DNA from: JBMNKL01 sp050261495
Lineage (GTDB): Bacteria; Bacillota; Clostridia; Acetivibrionales; DTU013
DNA length: 64,000 nucleotides
NCBI GenBank assembly: GCA_050261495.1
Contig: JBLNDI010000018.1
Span: 1 to 64,000, forward strand
Reading direction: 5' to 3'
Shown here in pieces: positions 1-7,870 of the stretch; position 1 is the stretch's first letter, and every line of letters starts with the position of its first letter. Position numbers and translations under genes: made by a program. The notes below the pieces were generated by a model. That model saw nothing but the letters and a program-made list of their open reading frames with translations, did not search any database and was not told the DNA's origin.

Positions 1-224
1 CTTCTATGGGGCTTGCCCCTATAGTCGTTAATGATATATTTAAAGCACTTAAAAAAGTAAATGAACAGGGCATGTCAATTCTGCTGGTAGAACAAAGCGC
101 GTGGCTTGGATTAAAAGCCGCAAAGCGCGCTTATGTACTTGAGACGGGAGATGTTGTTATTGCTGATACTGTTGAAGCTCTCTCAAATAACTCGGAAGTA
201 AAAAAATCGTATCTTGGTTTATAG
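1..224 (+). CDS. livF: LivF-type ABC transporter ATP-binding protein, C-terminal part (cut by window edge)
   Basis: This is the last 70-odd codons of an ABC ATPase whose start lies left of the window. The visible part opens with S-MGLAPIVV, the stretch that follows Walker B in LivF proteins, continues through ILLVEQSAWLGLKAAKRAYVLETG (H-loop position degenerate, here E-Q-S) and ends YLGL, the usual LivF terminus. LivF is one of two ATPases of the branched-chain amino acid/amide/hydroxy-acid uptake family. The next gene starts 28 bases downstream on the same strand and encodes glycerate kinase. By inference this importer may carry a hydroxy acid rather than an amino acid. Substrate cannot be read from this fragment. 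Confidence 0.85.
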   Translation, partial: SMGLAPIVVNDIFKALKKVNEQGMSILLVEQSAWLGLKAAKRAYVLETGDVVIADTVEALSNNSEVKKSYLGL

Positions 225-252
225 AAGAATTATTGACTGTTGAGGATTCAAA

Positions 253-1653
253 ATGAAAGAGAAAAACCATGTTATAAAAAACAAATCTCAGCTTCTTAAA
301 GGGAAGTTCATCCATATGAGAAGCGATGCGATTTCAATAATTGAGAGCGGTATATTGAAGGCTATCCCGACCGAAGCTATTTTTGAAATAATGAAACTGG
401 AAGGTAATAAGCTGAGAATTAAGGATAATATCTTTGACTTATCACAGATTGAAAATATATACGTTATCGGAGCCGGTAAAGCCACAATTCCGATTATGGA
501 AGCTATTGACGGCATATTGGGAGATAAAATAACTAAAGGGTTTGCTGCGGTAAAGGAAGAGCATCCTCGAAAGCTTGCGCATATTGACTTATTTACATCT
601 TCACATCCTAATCCGGATGAACGAAGCGTATTGGCGGCGGAAAGAATTGAGCGGATATTAATGGGTGCTAAAGAAAATGATTTAATTCTTGCGGCCATAA
701 CCGGAGGAGCTTCATCGCTGGTGGTTCTCCCGCCTGAAGGTATATCGCTTACTGAGATACAAGAATTAAACGACGCGCTGCTTAAGTCAGGGGGAACAAT
801 TGCTGAGATGAATATTGTACGCAGACATTTATGCAAATTAAAAGGCGGCAATATGGTAAGAATCTCCCAACCGGCACATATAGTTACATTTTCCCTGAAC
901 ACAGGCACTCAAGGTTTGCCGTGGCCTGATATGTGCCTAACAGACCCGACAACATTTGAAGACGCAATCGATGTGCTGAAAAGATACGATTTATGGAATA
1001 CCGCGCCCGAAGGCATTAAAAACCATTTTACGAAAGGTGTCCTTTCCAAAGAAAACGAAACAGTCAAAAGTTTCGATACAATGAAGCAAACTATGATTTA
1101 TATAGCCGATCCATCTGAAGCTTGCAAAAAAATGGCTGATAGGGCTGAAGAACTTGGGTACAGTCCACATATTCTGGCAGTTTCAATGGATGGTGAAGCC
1201 AAAGATGTTGGCATTGTGCTTGGAAGTATCGCAAATGAGATAGTAAAAAATAATTCTCCGTTTATACCCCCGTGTGCACTGATAACCGGCGGGGAGACGA
1301 CGGTTACTTTTTGTGGGAAAGGTCCGTTTGGAGAGGGAGGACCTAATCAGGAAACGGTTCTGGGCTTTGCCCTGCAACTTGAAAAGGATTTTCCTGCGGT
1401 TTGCATTAGTGTTGATAGCGATGGTACAGATGGTCCAACTGCTATTGCGGGAGGCATTTCAGATGGAGAAACAAAGCAAAGGATAGAGCAAGAGGGTATT
1501 TCGCTTAAAGAATGTCTCAGAAAACATGACGCATCAAGTATTTTGCTCAAACTTAAAGATGAAGTAATAACCGGACATACAGGAACAAATATAATGAATC
1601 TTCGTGTTGTCTTGATTAACAAAAAGATGGGGTGGAAAGATGGACAGAATTAA
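253..1653 (+). CDS. Glycerate 2-kinase (MOFRL/DUF4147 family)
   Basis: 466 aa, the usual length of class II glycerate kinases (GckA/TtuD type), which use ATP to make 2-phosphoglycerate from D-glycerate in the cytosol. Visible marks are the N-terminal Rossmann-like VIGAGKA segment, the glycine-rich AAITGGASSLVVLPPEGI loop, the NIVRRHLCKLKGG segment, and the C-terminal MOFRL part with GGETTV, NQE and DSDGTDGPT. The ATG at 253 has a weak GAGGA upstream; an ATG at 319 (MRSDAISII) is where many homologues begin, so about 22 residues may be extra. It overlaps the following enolase-like gene by 14 bases, which suggests translational coupling. Old annotations call this family hydroxypyruvate reductase; the kinase function is better supported. 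Confidence 0.88.
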   Translation: MKEKNHVIKNKSQLLKGKFIHMRSDAISIIESGILKAIPTEAIFEIMKLEGNKLRIKDNIFDLSQIENIYVIGAGKATIPIMEAIDGILGDKITKGFAAVKEEHPRKLAHIDLFTSSHPNPDERSVLAAERIERILMGAKENDLILAAITGGASSLVVLPPEGISLTEIQELNDALLKSGGTIAEMNIVRRHLCKLKGGNMVRISQPAHIVTFSLNTGTQGLPWPDMCLTDPTTFEDAIDVLKRYDLWNTAPEGIKNHFTKGVLSKENETVKSFDTMKQTMIYIADPSEACKKMADRAEELGYSPHILAVSMDGEAKDVGIVLGSIANEIVKNNSPFIPPCALITGGETTVTFCGKGPFGEGGPNQETVLGFALQLEKDFPAVCISVDSDGTDGPTAIAGGISDGETKQRIEQEGISLKECLRKHDASSILLKLKDEVITGHTGTNIMNLRVVLINKKMGWKDGQN

Positions 1654-2872
1654 AGCAGTACGGGCAAGAGAGATATTAAATGCAAAAGGTAAACCTACGG
1701 TTGAAGTTGAACTTACAACTGAAAACGGTATTGTAACGGCTGCATCTTCTCCGAGTGGTACGTCAACAGGGGCGGATGAGGCCTTTGAACTATATGACAA
1801 TGATTTTAGATATCAAGGCTTTGGTGTGAGAAAAGCAGTTGAAAACGTAAATAAAATAATAGCACCTGCATTAGTCGGAAAAGACGTTATTAATCAAACG
1901 GAAATAGACGCCATAATGAAAGAATTGGACGGAACTTCAAACAAGCGGAATTTAGGCGGAAACGCAATCCTCGCCGTTTCTGTTGCTGCAGCCAAGGCGG
2001 GTGCAAAAAGCGTTGGATTACCAGTATACAAATATCTTGCTCCAGGAAGCACAGCATTTAAGATGCCAGGGCTTGTTGCAACCGTTATCGCCGGGGGAAA
2101 CTTTTCTGCTTCCGGTCTGGAATTTGAAGATTATATGTATGTTCTAAAAACAGAATCACTGTTTGCCGATACACTTGAAAAACTTTCATCACTGAGGTAT
2201 AAGCTTGGCACATTAACCAATGAAAAGTTTGGCTATGTACCGGTGGAAGGCGGTTCACTAGCTCCTCCTTTGACTGATTCTGACAGCGTATTTCAATTTA
2301 TGCTGGAAGCTGCGGAACAATTAGGATATGGCAGAGAAATAACATTAGGGGTTGATGTTGTCGCAGGTAATTTTTATGATAAAGATACCAAAAAATATAA
2401 TTTTGGTTTTGGACCTCTTGATGAAAAGGAAACCATAGAATATTATAAAAAATTATGTAATAAATTTCCTGTAACATATTGGGAAGATGCTTTTGAGGAA
2501 AATTGCTTTCACAGCTTTGCAAACCTCAAAAAAGAGCTGCCGTATATTCAAATCGTTGGAGATGACCTTTTTGTAACGAGTACTTCCCGCCTAAAAAAAG
2601 GAATTGAAGCCGGCAGCGCAAATGGCATCCTCGTTAAAATCAATCAGGCAGGAACAGTCAGCGAGACTTTAGAAGCATGCAAACTGGCGAAAGATAATGG
2701 TATGGATCTTATTATATCCATGCGTTCAGGTGAGACTGCGGACGATTTTATCGCCGATCTTGCGGTTGCTTTGGGTGCTAAACAAGTAAAACTTGGTTCG
2801 CCGGTTGTATTGGAGAGAAACATAAAATATAACCGATTGCTTAAAATTGAGCAGGAATTAATTACAGGCTAA
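1640..2872 (+). CDS. Divergent enolase paralogue
   Basis: 410 aa, about 20 shorter than ordinary enolase, and clearly of that fold. It keeps the S-loop PSGTSTG (residues 38-44), Glu203 in VEGGSLAPP, the three metal ligands Asp239, Glu282 and Asp309, the catalytic Lys333 in LVKINQAGT, Arg362-Ser363 and Lys384 in QVKLGSP. Three canonical substrate-site residues differ by my alignment: the His of the GG-x-H motif is Phe155, the Glu of the following QEF motif is Asp164, and the His of SHRSGET is Met361. General base and metal site are therefore kept while part of the phosphate/carboxylate pocket is changed. It starts inside the end of the glycerate kinase gene. It may turn 2-phosphoglycerate into PEP, or act on a related acid; the housekeeping enolase is presumably elsewhere. 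Confidence 0.82.
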   Translation: MDRIKAVRAREILNAKGKPTVEVELTTENGIVTAASSPSGTSTGADEAFELYDNDFRYQGFGVRKAVENVNKIIAPALVGKDVINQTEIDAIMKELDGTSNKRNLGGNAILAVSVAAAKAGAKSVGLPVYKYLAPGSTAFKMPGLVATVIAGGNFSASGLEFEDYMYVLKTESLFADTLEKLSSLRYKLGTLTNEKFGYVPVEGGSLAPPLTDSDSVFQFMLEAAEQLGYGREITLGVDVVAGNFYDKDTKKYNFGFGPLDEKETIEYYKKLCNKFPVTYWEDAFEENCFHSFANLKKELPYIQIVGDDLFVTSTSRLKKGIEAGSANGILVKINQAGTVSETLEACKLAKDNGMDLIISMRSGETADDFIADLAVALGAKQVKLGSPVVLERNIKYNRLLKIEQELITG

Positions 2873-2897
2873 ACGATACTTGAAGGGAAGTTTGACG

Positions 2898-3857
2898 ATG
2901 AAAAAGGTACTTATACCACAAAAAATAATGGAGTTTGGCGAACAATACTTAAAAGAAAGAGGGTATGAGGTTATTCGCGGAAGTGCCGATGACGAGGATA
3001 CTATTTCTAAAGAAGCCAGAGATTGTGAAGCTATTTTAATCCGCATGGCGCCGATTACACCAAAAATCATAGATGCGGCTCCGAAATTGAAAGTAATTGC
3101 AAGACATGGAGTAGGCGTTGACCATATAGATATTAATTATGCCGCACAAAAAGGAATATGGGTAGTAAACGCACCAACATCTAATTTTAACGCCGTAGCG
3201 GAGCAGGTTATGTTGTTTATTCTTGGATGTGCAAAAAAATCAAGGGCTATTGATATTTGTTTCAGAGAGCGGGGAGCAAATGAAGCAGGAAAAATATTAG
3301 GGGAGGAAGTTTATAGTAAAACGCTTGGTATATTAGGTCTGGGGAGAATAGGAATGCAGCTTGCAAAAAAAGCGTATCACGGTTTTGAAATGAGAGTGAT
3401 TGGTTATGACCCTTATATACCAAAAGAGAATTTGCCTGAATATATAGAGCTGAAAGAGGATATTAATGATATATTCAGGGAAGCGGATTTTGTTTCAATT
3501 CATATGCCGCTTAACAATTTCACAAGAGGTTTGGTTAGCGAAGACAAAATAAAAATTATGAAACCATCTGCATATCTTATTAACACTGCACGGGGTGAGA
3601 TAGTTGATGAAAAAGCGCTGATTTCGGCTATTCAGAATAAAGTTATTGCAGGGGGAGCTTTTGATGTGTTAAATGAGACACCAATCCAACTTACGCATCC
3701 TTTGCTTAAACATGATAATGTTATTATCACACCGCATACTGCGGCAGTTACCTATGAGGCGATGAAAAAAATGGGCTTATACGCAGCTCAGGGGATAGAT
3801 GAGGTTCTAAGTGGGAAAAAGCCTTCTTGGCCTGTAAATAATCCGGTGTTCCGGTAG
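2898..3857 (+). CDS. D-isomer-specific 2-hydroxyacid dehydrogenase (SerA-like, without ACT domain)
   Basis: 319 aa from the ATG at 2898, chosen because GAAGGGAAG sits 7 bases upstream; an in-frame TTG at 2880 precedes that site and is unlikely. The NAD-binding loop is GILGLGRIGMQLAKKA, and the catalytic triad is recognisable as Arg in INTARGEIVDE, Glu in FDVLNETPI and His in ITPHTAAVT. Family members oxidise or reduce D-2-hydroxyacids such as 3-phosphoglycerate, glycerate/hydroxypyruvate or lactate. The protein lacks the C-terminal regulatory domains of long SerA. Position directly behind glycerate kinase and the enolase paralogue suggests it interconverts glycerate (or a similar acid) with the 2-oxo acid; exact substrate is inference. 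Confidence 0.85.
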   Translation: MKKVLIPQKIMEFGEQYLKERGYEVIRGSADDEDTISKEARDCEAILIRMAPITPKIIDAAPKLKVIARHGVGVDHIDINYAAQKGIWVVNAPTSNFNAVAEQVMLFILGCAKKSRAIDICFRERGANEAGKILGEEVYSKTLGILGLGRIGMQLAKKAYHGFEMRVIGYDPYIPKENLPEYIELKEDINDIFREADFVSIHMPLNNFTRGLVSEDKIKIMKPSAYLINTARGEIVDEKALISAIQNKVIAGGAFDVLNETPIQLTHPLLKHDNVIITPHTAAVTYEAMKKMGLYAAQGIDEVLSGKKPSWPVNNPVFR

Positions 3858-3885
3858 CTGAAGGTGGAGAAGGAACGGTGGATAG

Positions 3886-3996
3886 TTTCTCGGAGGAACA
3901 AAAGATGGTTTGGGCAAAAGCGGATGGAAGAGCTTTTAGAAGGGAATACCCTATCAGGCCGAATTATAATGAAACCCTATGGCGTTATGGCGCACT
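3886..3996 (+). pseudogene. Decayed copy of a GH42 beta-galactosidase 3' end
   Basis: The DNA here matches the last ~115 bases of the GH42 gene ending at 18577. A 17-base block (3886-3902) is identical to 18442-18458, and 3921-3990 matches 18481-18551 closely; in the second block the remnant reads EELLEGNTLSGRIIMKPYGVM against EELLGGDVLSGRIILKPYGVM. About five bases are missing between the blocks, so the two are in different frames and the sequence cannot encode a working domain. It lies just after the dehydrogenase stop and abuts the end of the convergent binding-protein gene at 4000. I read it as a relic of a second GH42 gene that once stood here. Confidence 0.8.
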
Positions 3997-3999
3997 ATT

Positions 4000-5025
4000 T
4001 TATTTTTTATAAAACGCTTCGACGTTTTCCTTTGTTACAATGCTGACTCCCGTATCCACATACGGGGGCAGCGCGGCTATCCCTTTTTCTTTCCAGCCGT
4101 CAATCGGGTTTATCAGGTTGTGTTTCAAATGATACAGGAAGTTCATTGACTGGTAGCCCATAATATATGTCCCCTGGACTATTGATGCGGAAATTATGCC
4201 CGATTTTATGGCATCCAGCGTCCCTTTCTCGGTATCGAAGCTTACAATCTTGACCTGTCCGATCTTGCCCGCCTCCCTGACGGCGGCAGCTGCCCCGACA
4301 CCGCTTGTTGCGTCGGTGCAGAACACTCCTTTCAAATCCGGATTTGCCTGGAGCAGTCCTGCCAAAACCTTTGCGGCCTCAGTCTGGTCGCTCTTTCCGT
4401 TGCCTACGCCAACCAGCTTCAAGTTGGTGTACTTTGTCTCCAACGCCTTCTTAAACCCGGCTGCTCTCTGTTCATGGTTGAGCTGCGCAGGAAGCGTAAT
4501 CATGACAACGTCGCCGCCTTCCTGGCCGATCTGCTCTGCCAATGCCTGGGCGGCAACCTCCCCCGCATATTCGTTTCCCGTAGCCAGGAACGAATACCTC
4601 CCGCTGTTTGGCGAATCGGCATCAAAAGTTACAACCGGAATTCCCATGCCTATTGCCTTTTTTATCGGGGCGACAAATGCATCCGGGTTTATGCATGTCA
4701 CGGCTATGCCTGCAGGCCTTTTCGCAATGACCTGTTCAAGCGCCGTTACTTCCTGGTTTACATCATACTGCGTAGCCCCGGTGTAAACCGTTTTGACTCC
4801 GTAAAGTTTTCCAGCGTCCTCGAACCCCCTGTAGCAGTCTTTCCAGTATTCCATCCCCGACAGAAAGGTAACCATGTAATATTCCTCGTTCTCGTCACCA
4901 ATCAAAGGACTTGCGGATGAACTGCCTGTCCCCGGTTCTTTTTGCGCGACACAGCCCGGCAACCCTGACACCAGCATGCATATGACAGCCAGCATCACTG
5001 CAGACGTCCTCTTTAATATCGGCAT
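4000..5025 (-). CDS. Sugar ABC transporter substrate-binding lipoprotein (RbsB-like)
   Basis: 341 aa. It has a basic N-terminus, a hydrophobic stretch and a lipobox ending in LPGC with Cys25 as the lipidated residue, so it should be anchored outside the membrane. The rest is a type I periplasmic-binding fold of the RbsB family (YYMVTFLSGMEYWKDC, a variant of the usual opening strand, then PAGIAVTCINPDAFVAPIKKA, GIPVVTFDADSP, GVFCTDATSGVGAAAA). It binds a monosaccharide or similar small ligand for the permease and ATPase encoded upstream on the same strand, 33 bases away. Last gene of the minus-strand run; its stop touches the GH42 relic at 3996. The ligand cannot be named. Confidence 0.88.
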   Translation of the reverse strand: MPILKRTSAVMLAVICMLVSGLPGCVAQKEPGTGSSSASPLIGDENEEYYMVTFLSGMEYWKDCYRGFEDAGKLYGVKTVYTGATQYDVNQEVTALEQVIAKRPAGIAVTCINPDAFVAPIKKAIGMGIPVVTFDADSPNSGRYSFLATGNEYAGEVAAQALAEQIGQEGGDVVMITLPAQLNHEQRAAGFKKALETKYTNLKLVGVGNGKSDQTEAAKVLAGLLQANPDLKGVFCTDATSGVGAAAAVREAGKIGQVKIVSFDTEKGTLDAIKSGIISASIVQGTYIMGYQSMNFLYHLKHNLINPIDGWKEKGIAALPPYVDTGVSIVTKENVEAFYKK

Positions 5026-5058
5026 TTATATCCCTCCTCATATCCGGATTTGGAAGAG

Positions 5059-6078
5059 TTATTTTACTGCTTTTAATTTGTTGACCTCGTTTTGGTGGCT
5101 TAAATGATCCAATGTTACCGCAAATATAAGTATGACGCCATTTATCAGTTCCTGCCAGAAAACAGGCACATTAATTAAAATAAGGCCGTTGTTGATAAGA
5201 TTAAGAAGTATTACCCCCAAAACGGCGCCGAATACCGTCCCCTCTCCACCGCTCAAACTGGCGCCGCCAATAACTGCGGCGGATATGCTTCTCATTTCCG
5301 AACCCATGCCGGCGGTAGGCGTTGCTACGGTAAACCTTGCCAAGCTGAGTATTCCGGCAAGGCTTGCAAGCGTTGCGGTGAGCAGGTATACGCCGGTTTT
5401 TACCCGGGCGGTGTTAATGCCCGACAAAATGGCTGCCTTTTCATTGCTCCCGGTGTAGAAAACTTTTCTTAAAGGTTCGGATCTCCTCATCATGAAATCA
5501 CCGAATACGGCAATGATTACAAGCAGTATAACCGCGAATGGAATGCCAAGGACCTTCCCTTCCCCAATGAAAGCGAAAGATGCGGACACACCTGTTATTG
5601 AAACCGGAGAACCCTGAGTCTCCACATACGCCGCGCCCCTTGCTATTCCCGCGATTCCCAGCGTCGCAATAAAAGGGTTGAGGCCTATCTTTCCGATAAA
5701 AAAACCGTTTAAAAGCCCGCACAGCATTCCCGCAAGAAGACCAGCCACACAAGCGAGCCATATGTCTACTCCGCTCAGGTAAAGCACTCCGGCCGTGACG
5801 CCGCTCAAGCCCATGACTGAGCCAACCGAAAGGTCAAATCCTCCGCATACGAGGGCAACGGTCATACCTACCGCAATTATCCCATCGGCTGACATGCCGA
5901 TTGCGGTGGACAAAAGATTGTCTACCGTTAGAAAATGGTATGAAAGCAATGATAGTGCAAGACTTACTGCAATTATAAGAAATATCAGGTTTGCTTCCCG
6001 TAAAGATGTGACTTTTCTCCAAATAATAAAAATCTTGTGCCAGGTTTTCCGTGCTCTAATAAGGAAAGGCGAAACCAT
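5059..6078 (-). CDS. Sugar ABC transporter permease (RbsC-like)
   Basis: 339 aa with about eight to ten hydrophobic segments after a basic cytoplasmic N-terminus. The BPD_transp_2 signature is clear: GFDLSVGSVMGLSGV, GLLNGFFIGKIGLNPFIATLGI and, near the end, GGASLSGGEGTVFGAVLGV. Such permeases form a homodimer channel for CUT2 monosaccharide import. The gene sits between its ATPase (25 bases upstream) and the binding protein (33 bases downstream), so the three are probably co-transcribed. Confidence 0.9.
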   Translation of the reverse strand: MVSPFLIRARKTWHKIFIIWRKVTSLREANLIFLIIAVSLALSLLSYHFLTVDNLLSTAIGMSADGIIAVGMTVALVCGGFDLSVGSVMGLSGVTAGVLYLSGVDIWLACVAGLLAGMLCGLLNGFFIGKIGLNPFIATLGIAGIARGAAYVETQGSPVSITGVSASFAFIGEGKVLGIPFAVILLVIIAVFGDFMMRRSEPLRKVFYTGSNEKAAILSGINTARVKTGVYLLTATLASLAGILSLARFTVATPTAGMGSEMRSISAAVIGGASLSGGEGTVFGAVLGVILLNLINNGLILINVPVFWQELINGVILIFAVTLDHLSHQNEVNKLKAVK

Positions 6079-6103
6079 TTAAGCAATCCTCCCTGAATTT
6101 TCT

Positions 6104-7621
6104 TTATGCGCTTTTCCCGTAAATATGGCGCATTATCCTATCTTCACTGATTTCATCTTTTTCTACAATACCCGCTATTTTTCCTTCGCGCATAACCGCG
6201 ACCCTGTCACACATACCTGCAATTTCAGATAGATCCGATGATATTAGTATAACACTTAAACCATTATTTGCAAGCTGTCTTGTTAATTTGTAAATTTCTG
6301 ACCTGGCTCCTACATCCATTCCCCTTGTAGGTTCATCCATGATAAGTATCGCAGGATTGTTCGAGAGCGCCCTTGCAAGCATTACTTTCTGCTGATTCCC
6401 TCCGCTTAAACTGTCTGCCTTCAGCCTGAGGCTTGCCGTTTTTATGCCGAGAATCCTGAGATATTGTTCGCATATTCCTTTTTCCAGGCGGCGGTTTATC
6501 AGAAGCTTGTTCTTTATCCTGTTAAGACACGCGGCCGACATATTGCTCAAAACACTCATATTCAGAAAAATTCCCTGTGCGACTCTATCTTCGGGCATAT
6601 AGCATATTCCCATCTTCATTGCCTGGTAATAACTTTTGATTTCCACTTTCTTTCCACGAAGATATATCTGTCCGCAGTCTTTTTTGTCAATGCCGCATAT
6701 AGCCCTCATCAATCCGGTCCTTCCGGAACCTGTCAGTCCGGCAAACCCCAGAATTTCACCCATGAAGAGGGAGAAACTCGCATCAACGAATATTTTCCCT
6801 GAAGTAAAGCCCTCCACCCGGATGACTTCTTCCTTCAAACTTCCGCCTTTTAAAGGGAATTGGCTGTCCATGGCTTTTCCTGTCATCATTTGCATTAGCG
6901 TTTCCCTGCTCGCATCCCGAACGTTAATACTTCCTGCAAGGCATCCGTCTCTTAGCACGCTTACCCTGTCGCAGATTTCAAAAACTTCATCCATCCTGTG
7001 AGTGATATAAAGTATTCCGACGCCTTTTTCTTTTAACTTGCGGATTATATCAAACAATATGCGTGTCTCGGCACGGTTCAGGGATGAAGTAGGCTCATCC
7101 AGCACAAGCAATTTACAGCTTGAAGTTACGGCTTTTGCTATTTCAACCGTCTGAAGCTGCGCCAGGCTTAAGCCTCCCACCTTCTGCCAAGGCTCCAAAT
7201 CCGTCCTGAAAGCAGCCAGTACATTTTTACAGCGTTCATTCAGCCTTTTGTAGTCCACCAAAAAGCCCGCCCCGGTCTTTGGCAGCCGGCTGGCAAATAC
7301 ATTTTCCGCAATGCTCAGGTGCGGACAAAGCGCAGGTTCTTGACGGACGAAACTAATTCCCGCGTTTCTCGACTGCTTCGGGCCGGCAAAATTGACTTCT
7401 TCCCCTTCAAGGAAAATCCTGCCTGAATCATGCCTTATAACGCCCGTTATTATATTTACCAGCGTAGATTTGCCTGCCCCGTTTTCCCCCATCAATGCAT
7501 GCACTTCTCCGTATCCTACCGTGAGGCTGACTTCAGACAGCGCCCTGGTTCCGGGGAATGATTTTGTTATTCCTTCAACCTTAAGCAACGGGAGATTTCC
7601 CGGTTTCAACATTGTTTCCAT
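6104..7621 (-). CDS. Sugar ABC transporter ATP-binding protein (RbsA/MglA-like, two ABC domains)
   Basis: 505 aa with two fused ABC domains as in RbsA. The first has Walker A GENGAGKSTLVN, an altered signature LSLAQLQTVEIAKA and Walker B LLVLDEPTSSL. The second has the degenerate P-loop GLTGSGRTGLM usual for this family, a good signature SLSGGNQQKVMLARAL and Walker B LIMDEPTRGMD. It powers the RbsC-like permease next to it. The start ATG at 7621 has AAGGAGCG upstream. Immediately upstream lies a truncated chemoreceptor fragment, so the operon may once have included a sensor. Confidence 0.9.
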   Translation of the reverse strand: METMLKPGNLPLLKVEGITKSFPGTRALSEVSLTVGYGEVHALMGENGAGKSTLVNIITGVIRHDSGRIFLEGEEVNFAGPKQSRNAGISFVRQEPALCPHLSIAENVFASRLPKTGAGFLVDYKRLNERCKNVLAAFRTDLEPWQKVGGLSLAQLQTVEIAKAVTSSCKLLVLDEPTSSLNRAETRILFDIIRKLKEKGVGILYITHRMDEVFEICDRVSVLRDGCLAGSINVRDASRETLMQMMTGKAMDSQFPLKGGSLKEEVIRVEGFTSGKIFVDASFSLFMGEILGFAGLTGSGRTGLMRAICGIDKKDCGQIYLRGKKVEIKSYYQAMKMGICYMPEDRVAQGIFLNMSVLSNMSAACLNRIKNKLLINRRLEKGICEQYLRILGIKTASLRLKADSLSGGNQQKVMLARALSNNPAILIMDEPTRGMDVGARSEIYKLTRQLANNGLSVILISSDLSEIAGMCDRVAVMREGKIAGIVEKDEISEDRIMRHIYGKSA

Positions 7622-7670
7622 TATCGCTCCTTAAACGTGATTATACGATTCAAGGCGAGAAGGACCGTAT

Positions 7671-7847
7671 TTATACAGGAGGCTTCCGTCCTTTCCCGAC
7701 AATGCCGCTCAATTTTACGAAGGAGATAATGCCGAGCATTATTATTGGAACAATCATTGCAAGAAACGACACGGTAAGCCTCAACTTTATGCTGCGGACC
7801 TTTCGGGATAAAAACTTTTTCGATAGGCGAACTACGGTATTCAGCAA
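7671..7847 (-). pseudogene. Truncated methyl-accepting chemotaxis/sensor protein, N-terminal fragment
   Basis: A 58-codon reading frame starting with TTG at 7847, preceded by CAGGAGG five bases upstream. It reads a basic stretch (LSKKFLSRKVRSIKLRL) and then a strong membrane segment (TVSFLAMIVPIIMLGIISF), which is how chemoreceptors and some sugar-sensing histidine kinases begin, and then stops at TAA. The periplasmic and signalling parts are absent. It fills the gap between the MmsB-like permease and the RbsA-like ATPase. It is most simply a deletion remnant; a functional 58-aa membrane peptide is less likely but not excluded, since the ribosome-binding site is intact. Confidence 0.6.
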
Positions 7848-7870
7848 GGCATCCTCCTGTCACAACCGGG

